Counted from the first letter of the stretch, positions 11,345-21,101 are shown. The stretch is DNA of 22,859 nt from Paraglomus occultum (GCA_910592205.1 CAJVPJ010000519.1:1-22859), one strand, 5' to 3'. Numbers and translations: made by a program. The notes: generated by a model from the letters alone, not told the origin.

Positions 11345-12305
11345 TATCTAGTTGAAAATAATAGTAATAGAGAGCTCAATGTCGATCACTATTCAAGTTA
11401 TAATAATAATGACAGTATTGTCTTACAACCATTATTATCTTTTCGTCTAATTTAAAAGTAATGCGTGCAATGTCTGTCAGCTTGGAAATTTTATTTTATT
11501 TTATTTTTTCATTCTGTGCATACAACAACAAGAGACAATTTGAAGTGAATGTATTCTAGCAAACTCAATTGAATAACACTTCTAGACCAAAAATAAACAC
11601 ACCAAGCAAAAAGATAAGCGCTTGTAGAAATGAACTGTCGTAGTGTCACACTATACACTAGGGAGAGCGATCGTGTAACACTCTTGAATAGGGCATAACT
11701 GGAGAAGCAATGTGATGGTTGCTCTAATATCAACTGTAAGTAAGCAGATGTCCTGACATCTGAAGCAATTTGTTCAGTCCTCAAACTTGTCTTCTGTAAC
11801 TCTATATGGAACAAACCTTTATCCAACTTTGTTAGAATACAACATTGTTAGTTATAATGTCATCCAGTGATTCACAAAATTTTGTGCCAACTACCATCGG
11901 GTGATCAACCTGTTTTCCGATTTTTTTCACTTTCCAAATTTGTGTTGAATATCTAATTTAGGTAATAAAAAGTGGGAACAAAATGAATGAAACATCAGAC
12001 TTGTCAATTTTGTTTCTCATCAAAAAAAGGAAACACGAAATATGCATGAAAAAAAAAATTGATGAGACATGCATCCTACATATACAGAGGACATCAGTTC
12101 TTAGAAAGCTTTTGACCCATTTGTATATGTTTCCAAAGTTGGTCAGGGCATCAAAAACGCTGGGTATAAATTTATTAATATTAATATATATATATATATA
12201 TATATATATGATTATCCGTATATAAAAAATAGTGAATATAATAATAATGGTTCTACTGAATATGAAAAAGTCAGCGTTTCCTGGATATCGGTTGCAATTG
12301 TGGAT
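11345..12305. other. Spacer after the Kre9-like gene
   Basis: No supported gene. A roughly 27-nt block at about 11543-11570 (with TAGCAAACTCA) matches 7903-7930 closely. A (TA)n run lies at 12184-12209. Open frames in this stretch, including one of 105 codons on the minus strand, have no domain, signal or splice context that I can recognise. Confidence 0.5.
12184..12209. repeat. (TA)n microsatellite
   Basis: Thirteen uninterrupted TA units. A second, shorter run is at about 12815-12831. Confidence 0.9.
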
Positions 12306-12475
12306 GTTCAAAAAAGATTCCGAGAGAAAAGTTTGCCGAACTACGTAAAGTCTTTCAAGATCTCTCTAGACCTGAGCAAGATATATTTTAATGGCCCAGT
12401 TGAAAGCAATGAATGGTAGCGAACTAACTGTCAGTCGCCCGTTTCGAAAAACTAATAAAAGAACTTTTTACTATT
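12306..12475 (+). repeat. Dispersed repeat, copy 2
   Basis: Same orientation and block order as 1005-1155 (see that entry). This copy is about 20 nt longer, with an insertion after CAAGAT that adds CTCTCTAGACCTGAG. One frame is open from 12309 for about 35 codons, another gives K-I-P-R-E-K-F and onward. No start codon or splice site makes either a gene. Confidence 0.7.
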
Positions 12476-12849
12476 GAGATCGTAATACGCCACTTTGTCA
12501 AAAAACGTATCTTAATATGTTAGGAATTGGTCACACTCACTTCGAAAACGTTTGGCGACGAATGGTATAATACCACGTGTTTATGGTAATGTAAAAAAAG
12601 TACCGCAATGGATCATGTCATTGATCGTTAGCCCGTGATAATTACAAATTTTACTGCATGTGTTACACTGATACTATTGTTCTTGTTTACGGAAACAATC
12701 ACGACAGTCGCGACGTCATATTCTCACACCCCTTGCTGCGTAGATAACAGCCAACATGTGCCACCTCCGTCATCTAAACACGCAGGCACGCAAACACGCG
12801 TCTCCTCATACATACATATATATATATATACCATCTACCCCACTATTCT

Positions 12850-13660
12850 CCTCCAAAGGTCTTTAATACATAGCAGCAAACAATCTTCAGTCAGAACTCT
12901 ATATTACATACATACTACACGAAACAAGTCACATCAAACGACGAACTCTTAATACTCAACAAAACTCGGTTTATCGCTATACACGTATCGCTTCACAACA
13001 AACCTCTTCAAAGCGAAAATACGACGCTGTTAAATTTATAACGAACAATCCCTTGCACCACGCTATATTACATGTGACTGTTTGCAACGACTCACGAAAA
13101 TGTTCTCTGACGGACGGCTTACTGATGAAAGAGTCGAACACGCGTCTGTCAGACATATCCACCCCTACGTTTCTTAACAACAACGTCTCCTCCAAAGCGC
13201 AAAGAGCAAAAACAACCTTTTGCCGTTGCTCCATATGACACGACAGTTTTCTAAAACTCACGAAAAGTCTTCTAGCCAGCGATACGGTTATCGACCACCA
13301 CACGACTACTTGTATATATACTCATATCTTTGTACGTGTATCGCTTAACAGCAACAACCTCCGAAGCGCAAACAATTCTTTACAGCACATACGAACTACC
13401 GATACGGTTAATCGATCACTAACTGTTCAGACACACGTATACGACCCAGGCACTTTTCGCCATTGTGTCTCGCTTCGCAACATCTATCCCAAAGCGTATA
13501 CAACAAACAATTATTGCTGCCGCTCCGTATTACACACGACAATTTACTATAACTCACGAACGATACGGTTTATCAATCACCAACCGAGGAATGAGTTCGA
13601 ACATACGTCTCTCCGCCGCCACTCTATATTACGCACATTCGCGATTGGTATAACGGACTT
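12850..13660. repeat. Degenerate tandem repeat, about 130-185 nt period
   Basis: Recurring blocks appear in the same order. A box like TATCGCTTcACAACAACctCCAAAGCG begins at 12981, 13166, 13333 and 13465. ACTCACGAA appears at 13090, 13257 and 13552. GATACGGTT followed by a TATCGA-like stretch appears at 13281, 13401 and 13562. CTATATTAC-like boxes recur as well. A partial unit may start near 12850. The plus strand is rich in A and C throughout. No gene is supported inside. Confidence 0.65.
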
Positions 13661-13739
13661 TTAGTAAAAGAGTGCAAATGTCCACTCTTTCAAATTAACA
13701 TTTATTATATGGGTAGATAAAATTAATAGTATTGACTAA

Positions 13740-14262
13740 CTATTGTTTTTCAATTGGTTCACTAGGTGGCTGCTCTCCTTTGTCTCTTCCAGTGGACGGG
13801 CGCGGATCTGGATCGGGTAGCGGGTAGTCACCGGTGACGCCTCTCTGCTCACCCTTCACCAGTGCTCGCCTGCGGTGAAGAGATCCCGGCACGGGTCTGT
13901 TGAGTGGGTCGCGGGGGATGCCCGGAACACTCACGGACATTTCCTTTTTTCTTCTTCTTTTAATATACAGCTTTTAGATGACGGAGAGAAGGTTTTGGGT
14001 AAGTATTGGGTAAGTATCGCATTGTTTTACATTATAAACTAACTCTATTTTCTATCCCTTCTTTCTTTCCCTTTTTTTCTCTCCACTGGTGGGCACGCTG
14101 GAAGATCGGATCCAATGGGACTCTGGTGGAGCTGTGGATCGAGTTTGAGGGACTGATTCGGTGGTCACTTAGCTGCTTGTGAAGGATCTGTCCCTGAAGC
14201 TGGTTAGAGATGAATGGTGAGTCTGCTGCTTGGCATGCCGATTGGAAGCAATAGTTATTCAC
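13740..14262. other. GC-rich island with splice-like signals, unidentified
   Basis: Two segments, 13750-13940 and 14085-14262, are much richer in G and C than anything around them. On the plus strand three pyrimidine tracts precede AG (ending 13792, 13969 and about 14104), with an ACTAAC branch-like site at 14038, GTAAGT at 13999 and again at 14010, and GTGAGT at 14217. Spliced plus-strand frames stay open for about 35-40 codons and are rich in Trp and Gly, then stop. On the minus strand a 66-codon Pro- and Arg-rich frame starts at 13940. I do not recognise either product. It may be a decayed gene, a non-coding transcript or part of a multi-copy repeat. Confidence 0.4.
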
Positions 14263-14439
14263 TATTTATATATTTGTTATAATTTAAGTTGTTATTGTTA
14301 CTACTATACAATAGTTGTACATTGAATAACTTTTTTTTAGATTACTTGTCCACAACCAATTTATTTCTAGCAATACCATATTTAATAAAGCGTACAGACA
14401 GTATTGATTAATTCTAAACATTGATTCGCAAGCCGTATA

Positions 14440-14781
14440 TTGATTATCAAGTCATTCGACAAGTTGTGCGTACAGAAAGAAACCAAAAGTCGTATGTTTC
14501 GGGCAATAGTTCTTGGATCTCTATTAGAACCGGCAAATACAAAAGTTTATTCTTTATTCTTACTACAGCTACGGAATCTTTGTGAGAAAGTAGTTGAGAG
14601 CTTCAAGAGTGTTCCAAATTCATCATCAACTTCAACACCCCAAGATTGTACAGTACTTCATTGCTGTGGTACTGTCAAGCATTTCACAGAAGTTGCATCT
14701 GCGGTGTATATCATGTATGTAATTCCAAGTAAAACAGCATGCCTTTATGCATTTGACCACATTAAAAATTTAAAGTGGTAA
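14440..14781 (+). pseudogene. Exo70-like exocyst subunit fragment, probably decayed
   Basis: A 113-codon frame whose middle part resembles the Exo70 domain of the exocyst, the complex that tethers secretory vesicles to the plasma membrane. The tell-tale stretch is an amphipathic helix (L-C-E-K-V-V-E-S-F-K), a Ser-rich loop, then P-Q-D-x-T-V followed by T-V-K-x-F. In intact Exo70 proteins this region reads P-x-D-G-T-V-H-E-L-T with an N and a hydrophobic helix after it. Here the Gly is Cys and the H-E-L-T part is L-H-C-C with one residue missing. Resemblance fades before residue 25 and after residue 90, and a GTATGT at 14715 may be the old donor of the next intron. No neighbouring exon is seen within 1 kb on either side. 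I take it as a relic; a rapidly diverged lone exon is the alternative. Confidence 0.4.
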
Positions 14782-15788
14782 TTACAGTCTCATGGTTTGC
14801 AATATTATTTCAGAATTCAGTATTTCATATGTGAAGGAAGAATGAATCCCGGCGGGTTCTCACATGAGGTGCACGTCTCTATTTATTTTTATTGGCTGCA
14901 GATATTTTCATAATGTCGATTCAAATTTTCTGGACCCGCAAAACTACACGATTGATACTGTATAAACTTCTAGTGTATAAGAAAATGTTAATATAAATTT
15001 CAGACGTTACCAGTATTATCTGCTTACACTATAACAAAAAAAATCCAAGGTAATGATATGTGGGAATAATTGAATAAGTTTCTGTCGATTGTATACGTGT
15101 ATACTTGCAAGTTTATTCACCGACTACGGGGATTAAATTAGTGTGAGAAATAGAGTTGCAACTACTGCTTTTGATGGGTCACGGGAATGAAAAAAAAAGT
15201 TTTTGAAAAAAATAATTCGAAAGGATAATTTAATTGTTCATCTCTAGCAATCTTATTTTACCGACCCAGTAAGCATGGAATCAAGCGTAGTTATTGTTAC
15301 AAAGCTGTTGTAAATTTTTCGTGAGGGCGCCAGTACTTCCAAGAGTTTATTATTGTACTGTTGACACATGTGGCTTCACAAAAACGTCATTTTGTGTACG
15401 TTGAGGCCAAGCGTTATCATTGATATTAAAAGTTACTTTGTTCAGCAAGAGAATATATTGATAATAAGAGACAATTCTCATTTTGTAAAAAAACAACACA
15501 GCTGTTTAAATAGATAGCAGATTGCTTAGGGTGGAAAGTCTTTCGCATCCCGTTTGCAGTATTGTAACGGTAATGCAACGTAAAAGCTATGCGATATTTA
15601 ATGATTTTCAATAAGGTAATTTGCCCCTCCACTTTTCAAACAAGCGTTCATTTTTGTATCTCAAAATTAATCTTTTATGATAGGCTAGTCCTAAATACCT
15701 TGTATTAAAAATATTACGTAATTTATCAAAAGCTCTGAATAAACTTCAAGCTACTACAATACCACAATTTATCTTGTTTAATAAAGTT
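14782..15788. other. Spacer downstream of the Exo70-like relic
   Basis: AT-rich sequence with scattered poly-A runs. I see no coding signal, repeat or RNA gene. The right end must hold the 3' end signals of the minus-strand granulin-like gene, but no canonical AATAAA is evident in the first 50 nt after its stop. Confidence 0.5.
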
Positions 15789-16328
15789 TTAAATAAATAT
15801 TGAGTTTTCTTTTGTCAATTCAACAACCAAAAGCGCAAAACTTAGAATTATGGATAAGGTTACAGGCAGATATGACAACGATAAGGTAGTTGAGTCGGAG
15901 GTAATAATTATCGATGTTGGTGTTGAATTTGGTGTTGATGATGACGCCGTTGGTGCTAAATTTGGTGCTGTCGTTGGGGTTGTCGTTGGGGTTGTCGACG
16001 AGCTCCCTGGTTCGATACAATACAAACCATCGCAAACTAGGCCTGTCGGACAACAAAAAATGGAGTCTGGACAACATTGGTATCCTGGCTGACAACAGAA
16101 AAAAGTACCGCAACTCATGGAGCATTCACTCTCGCAACAACCGCCATCTGGGCATGGGTAATATCCGGAAGAGCAAGTACTGTTCCTTTCTACCAAAGAT
16201 GAATTGGATGATAACATTGCTCCACCGTGCAATGCATAAATTAATCCGTCTCCCCGTTTTAAGAGTGTTGTAGCGAAAGTGAAATTACATAACGTTATAA
16301 AAATTGATGTTAACAGTAGGTTTTTCAT
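15789..16328 (-). CDS. Secreted granulin-like cysteine-rich surface protein
   Basis: An intronless 179-residue frame. Residues 1-20 form a signal peptide, followed by a K-R pair at about 24-25 that could be a Kex2 cleavage site, and N-S-S and N-S-T sequons that could be N-glycosylated. Residues about 52-105 hold 14 cysteines with repeated C-C pairs spaced by five or six residues (for example C-C-Q-P-G-Y-Q-C-C-P-D), the pattern of granulin-type disulphide ladders. Then comes a Ser/Thr/Pro stalk (about 108-146) typical of O-mannosylated wall proteins, and a hydrophobic segment at about 152-168. A ten-residue polar tail follows it, so this is either a GPI-anchor signal of unusual form or a single membrane span. 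The product should sit on the cell surface or wall. Several gene-poor kilobases surround it, and a TATA-like box lies upstream. Confidence 0.85.
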   Translation of the reverse strand: MKNLLLTSIFITLCNFTFATTLLKRGDGLIYALHGGAMLSSNSSLVERNSTCSSGYYPCPDGGCCESECSMSCGTFFCCQPGYQCCPDSIFCCPTGLVCDGLYCIEPGSSSTTPTTTPTTAPNLAPTASSSTPNSTPTSIIITSDSTTLSLSYLPVTLSIILSFALLVVELTKENSIFI

Positions 16329-16401
16329 AATGGTAGTATAAATATGATTGTGTGTGTAAAACCAGGGCGAAAACCGGATCTCCTCGGCACGGTTCGACTG
16401 G

Positions 16402-16413
16402 CACGTATTTAAA
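16402..16413 (-). promoter_or_regulatory. TATA-like element of the granulin-like gene
   Basis: On the minus strand AGTTTAAATACG lies about 75 nt upstream of the ATG of the cysteine-rich gene. It is the only TATA-like site at a sensible distance apart from an AT-rich TATTTATACT just before the ATG. Confidence 0.4.
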
Positions 16414-16944
16414 CTTTATGATAGCCGCAGTAATTATTTTTATTTCCCTTAATTGAGGGAGGAAAATTATTCTACTCCAATCACACTTTGAATTGAATTA
16501 AAAATAGAAAAGCATCATCTTGCTTCAAATATGGGATATCCATGGTAATGAAATTACTCAAAATGTCAATTACAGGCGTAAACTTTGTCATACTGTATAA
16601 TATTCAATTTCAGTCATGAGTTTTATTCTCTTCCTTCGTATGTGCCGTAAGTAGATAAAACCAGCTCAAAACAGGCTTTAGTAAACACCTCGTTGCGCGA
16701 ATAAAAGTTCTTGGCGATGAGTTATACAGTAAAATCATACAATTAGAATAATTTCCTTTGTACTTTTCTAGAAAAAAAATTTTTTCCCATCGTGTTACAA
16801 CCCAACATTTAAGAATAGCAGAAAACTGCTGCGCAATGCAAACGTGAACAAATTTTTTATACTTCAAGATAGAATTGGGGCATGTCTAAAGCGGAGTAGA
16901 TTTTCGCAATCCAATGAAACTGGGGAAATTGGATTATGTTCTGT
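16414..16944. other. Spacer left of the foldback-like element
   Basis: No supported gene. A roughly 25-nt block at 16877-16900 (GGGG, then CTAAAGCGGAG) recurs at 17674-17700 inside the element, in the same orientation. This suggests that the element family, or a fragment of it, extends beyond the inverted arm. Confidence 0.5.
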
Positions 16945-16954
16945 TGCTTTAAAC

Positions 16955-17600
16955 TCTTCCTACTATTAGAAATTTTTAGTCAACGTGTGGCTAAGGATAT
17001 TCAATATGGAGTACAACGATTCGATTAATTAGTGGGACTAGTATATAAGCCAAAATGTTAACATTAATGTTAGGATATTTCCTCTAAACAACGCAAATGG
17101 TAAAGAAGCATATAATTAGAGCTACGTACATATTAGAGCCGATGCTTTATTAGAGTGATATACGTTAGGAACCTACAGTATAGCATGGTAAAATATATTG
17201 ATTATTGAGACAAATGTATTGAGTTTAGAAGGGAATTATATGTACTGACAAATGTTTCCCCAATAATAATTAGACAATTATTTTCCGCAAATTAAGCTAA
17301 ATCTCGCAGAGTTGTTTGCCTGGATCTGGATGTATTGCTAGCGATGGTTTTTCAATTGCTTCGACGTGGGTAAGGATTACTTCTCGTTGAAACTGTAAAT
17401 GATTCGGATGTGGCGGAATCAATGACATGTGGTTTCATTGTTGGTAGAAAATTTTGTAATATGTTTCGGACGATAGTAGCACGGCGGAACAACTGTATTA
17501 TTCTGGTCTGTTATCGGTGAAGTGTTTTGGGGTATAGTAAATCATATTGTTGTACACTCTATCGCGTCCTCAGCTTTAATGCGAGCGCCGAAATTGTATG
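16955..17600 (+). repeat. Left inverted arm
   Basis: Landmark blocks and their partners in the right arm: CTATTAGAAATTT (16963; partner 20314-20329), GTGGCTAAGGATATT (16987; 20299-20313), TTAGTGGGACTAGTAT (17029; 20280-20297), GATGCTTTATTAGAG (17141; 20123-20138), TGACAAATGTTTCCC (17246; 19983-19997), AAATCTCGCAG (17299; 19922-19932), TTCGGATGTGGCGGAA (17403; 19795-19810), CTGTATTATTCTGG (17492; 19753-19766), CTTTAATGCGAG (17574; 19647-19658). The order is strictly reversed with similar spacing. Confidence 0.75.
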
Positions 17601-18531
17601 ATTCAGAAGACGTGTGTTTGAATCCTATCTTATTGTGTTAATCAAGTGCAAACGGTTTGTTGGACTATTTTTTGGGGAAAGGCTAAAGCGGAGCAGAACG
17701 TGATCCTGTATTTGCAGTTTATTGGCTGCCATACAAATTTGGCCAATGGAATTTAGACATACCCTATTTTTGGTAATGTCTTGAATCGATATTGTGAAAG
17801 CGGTTTGTACGGTTTTCAGAATAGCTGACATTGTATGAATAATTAAAAGCTTAATTTTTAGTGTTCAATGCTAAATGAACATTTTCTTTTGTACGGGCTT
17901 AGTAGGCTCGCAAACAAAATTGTTGGACCACTTTGGGCAAGTGCCTTCAATTTGGAAGTAGCAGCCTGTACAATTTTCGAACAATTGGCATATCGATTGC
18001 AATGACAAGTCGGTAGTTTGCTTGTTGCGCTAGGATATGAGCGCGGTTTTCTATTGACTTGGAGGATATAATTGGAATAAAGCGTATGTTGACAATTATT
18101 CCTATGCAACGCAGGCAGCTTTTTCTGGATATATAAGTTGGCCATAATACACGCAAGGAAGGTAAGGAAATTGATTGCAATGGTTATCGCATAGTTAAAG
18201 AGGCCTTTTTTGAAGGCGGACAATTACCGGATATTATTTGGGAGGTGTCAAAGCGATAAAATTCAGAAATTGATTTTGTATGTGCGGGTGGTAACGTTTG
18301 TTGAAAAGCGTCAGGTAAAATGGTGTATTAGTCACAAGTGTTTTTCTCACACCAAAGTATCGTTATCGAAAATAAAGAAAGACAATGATTACAATAATAC
18401 GATCGATAATAATTTCAATAATTAGCATAATTTAAAGATCCAACCCCTTATTATTTGTCTCGTGATTCGCCGTCCATCAATGATATCTGCTTGTATTGTA
18501 GATATTTTAAGTTTTCGGAAAAGATCGCCAC

Positions 18532-18720
18532 AAAAACGGCCTTTGAATTTTTAATTATACTTATAACTTATAGCTTATTACTTATTATTATGCATAAGCT
18601 TACGGACAAAGGTTGTTTATATACGAAAAAAAAAGATTCCTAATATTGGTTTTTCCGCGAATTTCGCAAAGAAAAAATGCGCCTGGAATTTTATGCTTTC
18701 CCATATCTCGCAGCTTATTT
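18532..18720 (+). repeat. Direct repeat, copy in the centre of the element
   Basis: It matches 20877-21003 in the same orientation: AAAACG, CTTTGAATTTTTA, TATACTTAT, CTTATTACTTATT, then after an extra 40-50 nt here (including an A9 run) ATTGGTTTTTCC, and finally ATCTCGC. The match is diverged but keeps its order. Confidence 0.6.
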
Positions 18721-19109
18721 ATTTCTTAATAATTATAACTATTGCATTATAATACCATAATAAAAATTATGCCAATTATTTTATTTACTATACGTTGTAT
18801 TTTATTTCTAGTATGGCTCCCCATATTCGACAATTTGTCAACCGATTTCTCTACCATTGATAAATATTTGTCAAAAGTTTTCATTCGTATTGTCCATCAT
18901 TATATTATTTGTTCCCTTGAGACTTTCTTTCCAATCGTATCAAAAGTTTATCATTATTGCAACACTACTATTTTATCATTATTTGTCGTGAATAACTTAC
19001 CCATACATTTTCCGATTTACGTATGTCAACACTTTTTATTGGCTCAATTCAAATCAATCACATTCGCCAAGCCATATTAATATCGATATGTCCTAACACT
19101 TAAATGGTC

Positions 19110-19335
19110 TACGCCGACACCTCTAATTATACGCCATCCATTTATAGATTTGAATGTCTTATACGACCTGTCTTGTATCATATACGCCACAACTGTTCAC
19201 TTTTTCATAATTCTAGAATGTCTAACAAATTGTTGGCATTACAATATCACTCGACTGTATACGCCAATTATTCTGGAATTTTTCACAATGTCGATTGATC
19301 AAATACATTTACCCAGAATGTCCAACAAATTTCTT
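19110..19335. repeat. Subterminal short repeats in the right half of the element
   Basis: TATACGCCA occurs at 19128, 19181 and 19258. AGAATGTC[TC]AACAAATT occurs at 19215 and 19316. The reverse-complement form TTGTTGGAC followed by TTTGGG-like sequence appears on the left side at about 17660 and 17919. Short motifs clustered inside a terminal repeat, in opposite orientation at the two ends, are typical transposase-binding subterminal repeats, though that role is inferred here. Confidence 0.55.
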
Positions 19336-19635
19336 GCGCTCATGGTAAGCTTGCCAACCATTAATTTGTAATCGTATCATTCTCTACTCAAACCAATCGA
19401 ATTAATAAATTTTTCGCCAGTTGATCGTACAATCAATGACCAACTTATTTAGTCACATGCATTTCGACGATATAACAAAAATATTTATAAACGCGACTTA
19501 CATCAGCGTATACCGACTTTTGTCATTATATCCTCACTTACTGATTACGATAATTTGTTTGAATTAGATGCATCACCCCACTTTTCTTACCAGATTCCTT
19601 TCAACAAGCATTGCCTGCCATCGAACAAAGGTGTG

Positions 19636-20335
19636 CAATTCCGGTACTCGTATTAAAGTTGAGAACGCAGTAGAGTTGTATAATGATACGATTACTGTGA
19701 ACCGCAAGATTCTACTTTCGTTATACCCAAAACAACTTTACCAGTAACAAACCAAAAATAATACAGCTTCCCCCTCACAATCCCGTCTCGCTGGTTCCAC
19801 CACATCCGAAACGGATTCAAGTCATTGGTTTCAAGTGAAGAAATAATGACGCCCATGTCAAAGCAATTAAAATCCTCCACCAAACAATCATCGCAACACC
19901 TTCAAATCCAGACGAGCAATCCTGCGAGATTTGGCCTCTCAAAAGTTAACTCGCAAAAATAAATTTGAGCAGACCATTGTTAGGGAAATATTTGTCAATG
20001 CATTAAATTTTATTATATATAATTTTTTTTAAACCACTGCCTTTATTTGGCTTTCTTTTCTTTTCTTTTTTTAATATTTAACGTCTTATATTTTAAAAGT
20101 TGTTGGGTTTTAACATATATTGCTTTAATAAAAGCATCGCTCGCTAATTGCGCTGATACACGCATAGTCTAATTTCTTTGCTAAACGAACTTCATTTATC
20201 ACCTTTATACTATTTGCGCTATTGTTTAAAAATGACCCAACATCAGCATTCTACGTAAAATGTGACTCCCTTTTGTTTACATACTAGTCCCACTAATAAA
20301 TATCCTCGGCCACAAATTTCTAATTATAGGGGAAG
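19636..20335 (-). repeat. Right inverted arm
   Basis: Reverse complement of the left arm, with small insertions and deletions; for example the stretch between the last two blocks is about 27 nt longer here. A 63-codon minus-strand frame (19692-19883) and the matching left-arm sequence share stretches such as N-C-F-D and R-M-W in translation, separated by stops and frameshifts on the left. The arm may once have been coding, but that is weak. Confidence 0.75.
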
Positions 20336-20345
20336 GTCATATCAA

Positions 20346-20876
20346 TAGCCATGGCGATATCTAAAAAAATTTAATTAAATTTTGCTAGAACATTTTATTA
20401 TTATAATTCCGCACACTTTAAATGCATATATACCACCACATCGACTAAACCTACAAAATTTTCAAATTGTATACCCACGAATATAAAGCACACTTACACC
20501 AATTCATCAAGACAATCAAATTTGGAAATTGCAATATAAATTTGATAACATATAGCAAAAAAGTGTAATACGATTTAGCCGTCTCATAGCCGTCTTGCCC
20601 CCAACGACGGTTTGATACAAATTTAGTCAAAATAACCTTTTAAGCACATACACGTGATGGTTTGTGATAGAGGACAGTGAATAAACTTTGTGTGAAAATA
20701 AGCGTAATTTCTGATTATTATTTTTTCATAATACGACCCTATCTAGTCAACGACAAATTGATTCCAAATTCGATTGCCTCAATAAACTGGTGAGGAGCGC
20801 AAAGAATTCTCATATATTAAATTTCCATAAACAATAACCACACACACTAATCCAACTAGAAATGATTTGCTATACC
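20346..20876. other. AT-rich spacer right of the element
   Basis: No gene, RNA or clear repeat that I can support. Confidence 0.5.
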
Positions 20877-21003
20877 AAAACGTCTTTGAATTTTTATACT
20901 TATTTACTTATTACTTATTGTTTATATCCTGCATTATTGGTTTTTCCCATTTGCAACCTCCGAAAATGTATTATCCAAATTATGAATCTCGCCCATGTCT
21001 ATT
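20877..21003 (+). repeat. Direct repeat, outer copy
   Basis: Partner of 18532-18720. It lies between the right edge of the foldback-like element and the truncated 3' end of the GST relic, so sequence related to the element's centre also exists outside its arms. Confidence 0.6.
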
Positions 21004-21101
21004 ATAATTTTTTTCATTTCCTAAAAAGTCATTTGTTTAATCATATGCCCGCAAAATTTAGTGCACTGCGCGGCAGGTTTTTTACGACGCCAGTTACTTA
21101 C

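Larger units (their letters stand above)
16945..20345. mobile_element. Foldback-like element with long diverged inverted arms
   Basis: Plus-strand sequence from about 16955 to 17600 aligns, block by block and in order, with the reverse complement of about 20335 down to 19636. At least nine blocks are collinear (see the two arm entries). The middle holds no transposase, integrase or helicase motif that I can recognise, and its frames are short and broken. The left half is G-rich and the right half C-rich on the plus strand, as expected if shorter related motifs continue inward in inverted orientation. No clear target-site duplication is visible at the edges, which are approximate. It resembles a non-autonomous foldback (long-TIR) transposon, old enough for the arms to have diverged. 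A large inverted duplication not made by a transposon is the alternative. Confidence 0.6.

Noticed and set aside
11509-11826. 105-codon minus-strand open frame
   Set aside because: No signal peptide, domain, splice context or composition that separates it from chance; nothing similar recognised.
12635-12952. 105-codon plus-strand frame with a hydrophobic start
   Set aside because: It runs through a TA microsatellite into the degenerate tandem repeat, so the frame is an accident of repeat composition.
16380-16410. GGTTCGACTGG resembling a tRNA B box
   Set aside because: The required GGTTCGAnTCC is not met and no A box or cloverleaf can be drawn around it; no tRNA gene was found in the window.
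17858-18223. 121-codon minus-strand frame with a hydrophobic N-terminus
   Set aside because: It lies inside the repeat loop of the foldback-like element and overlaps its short motifs; the matching right half does not preserve the frame.
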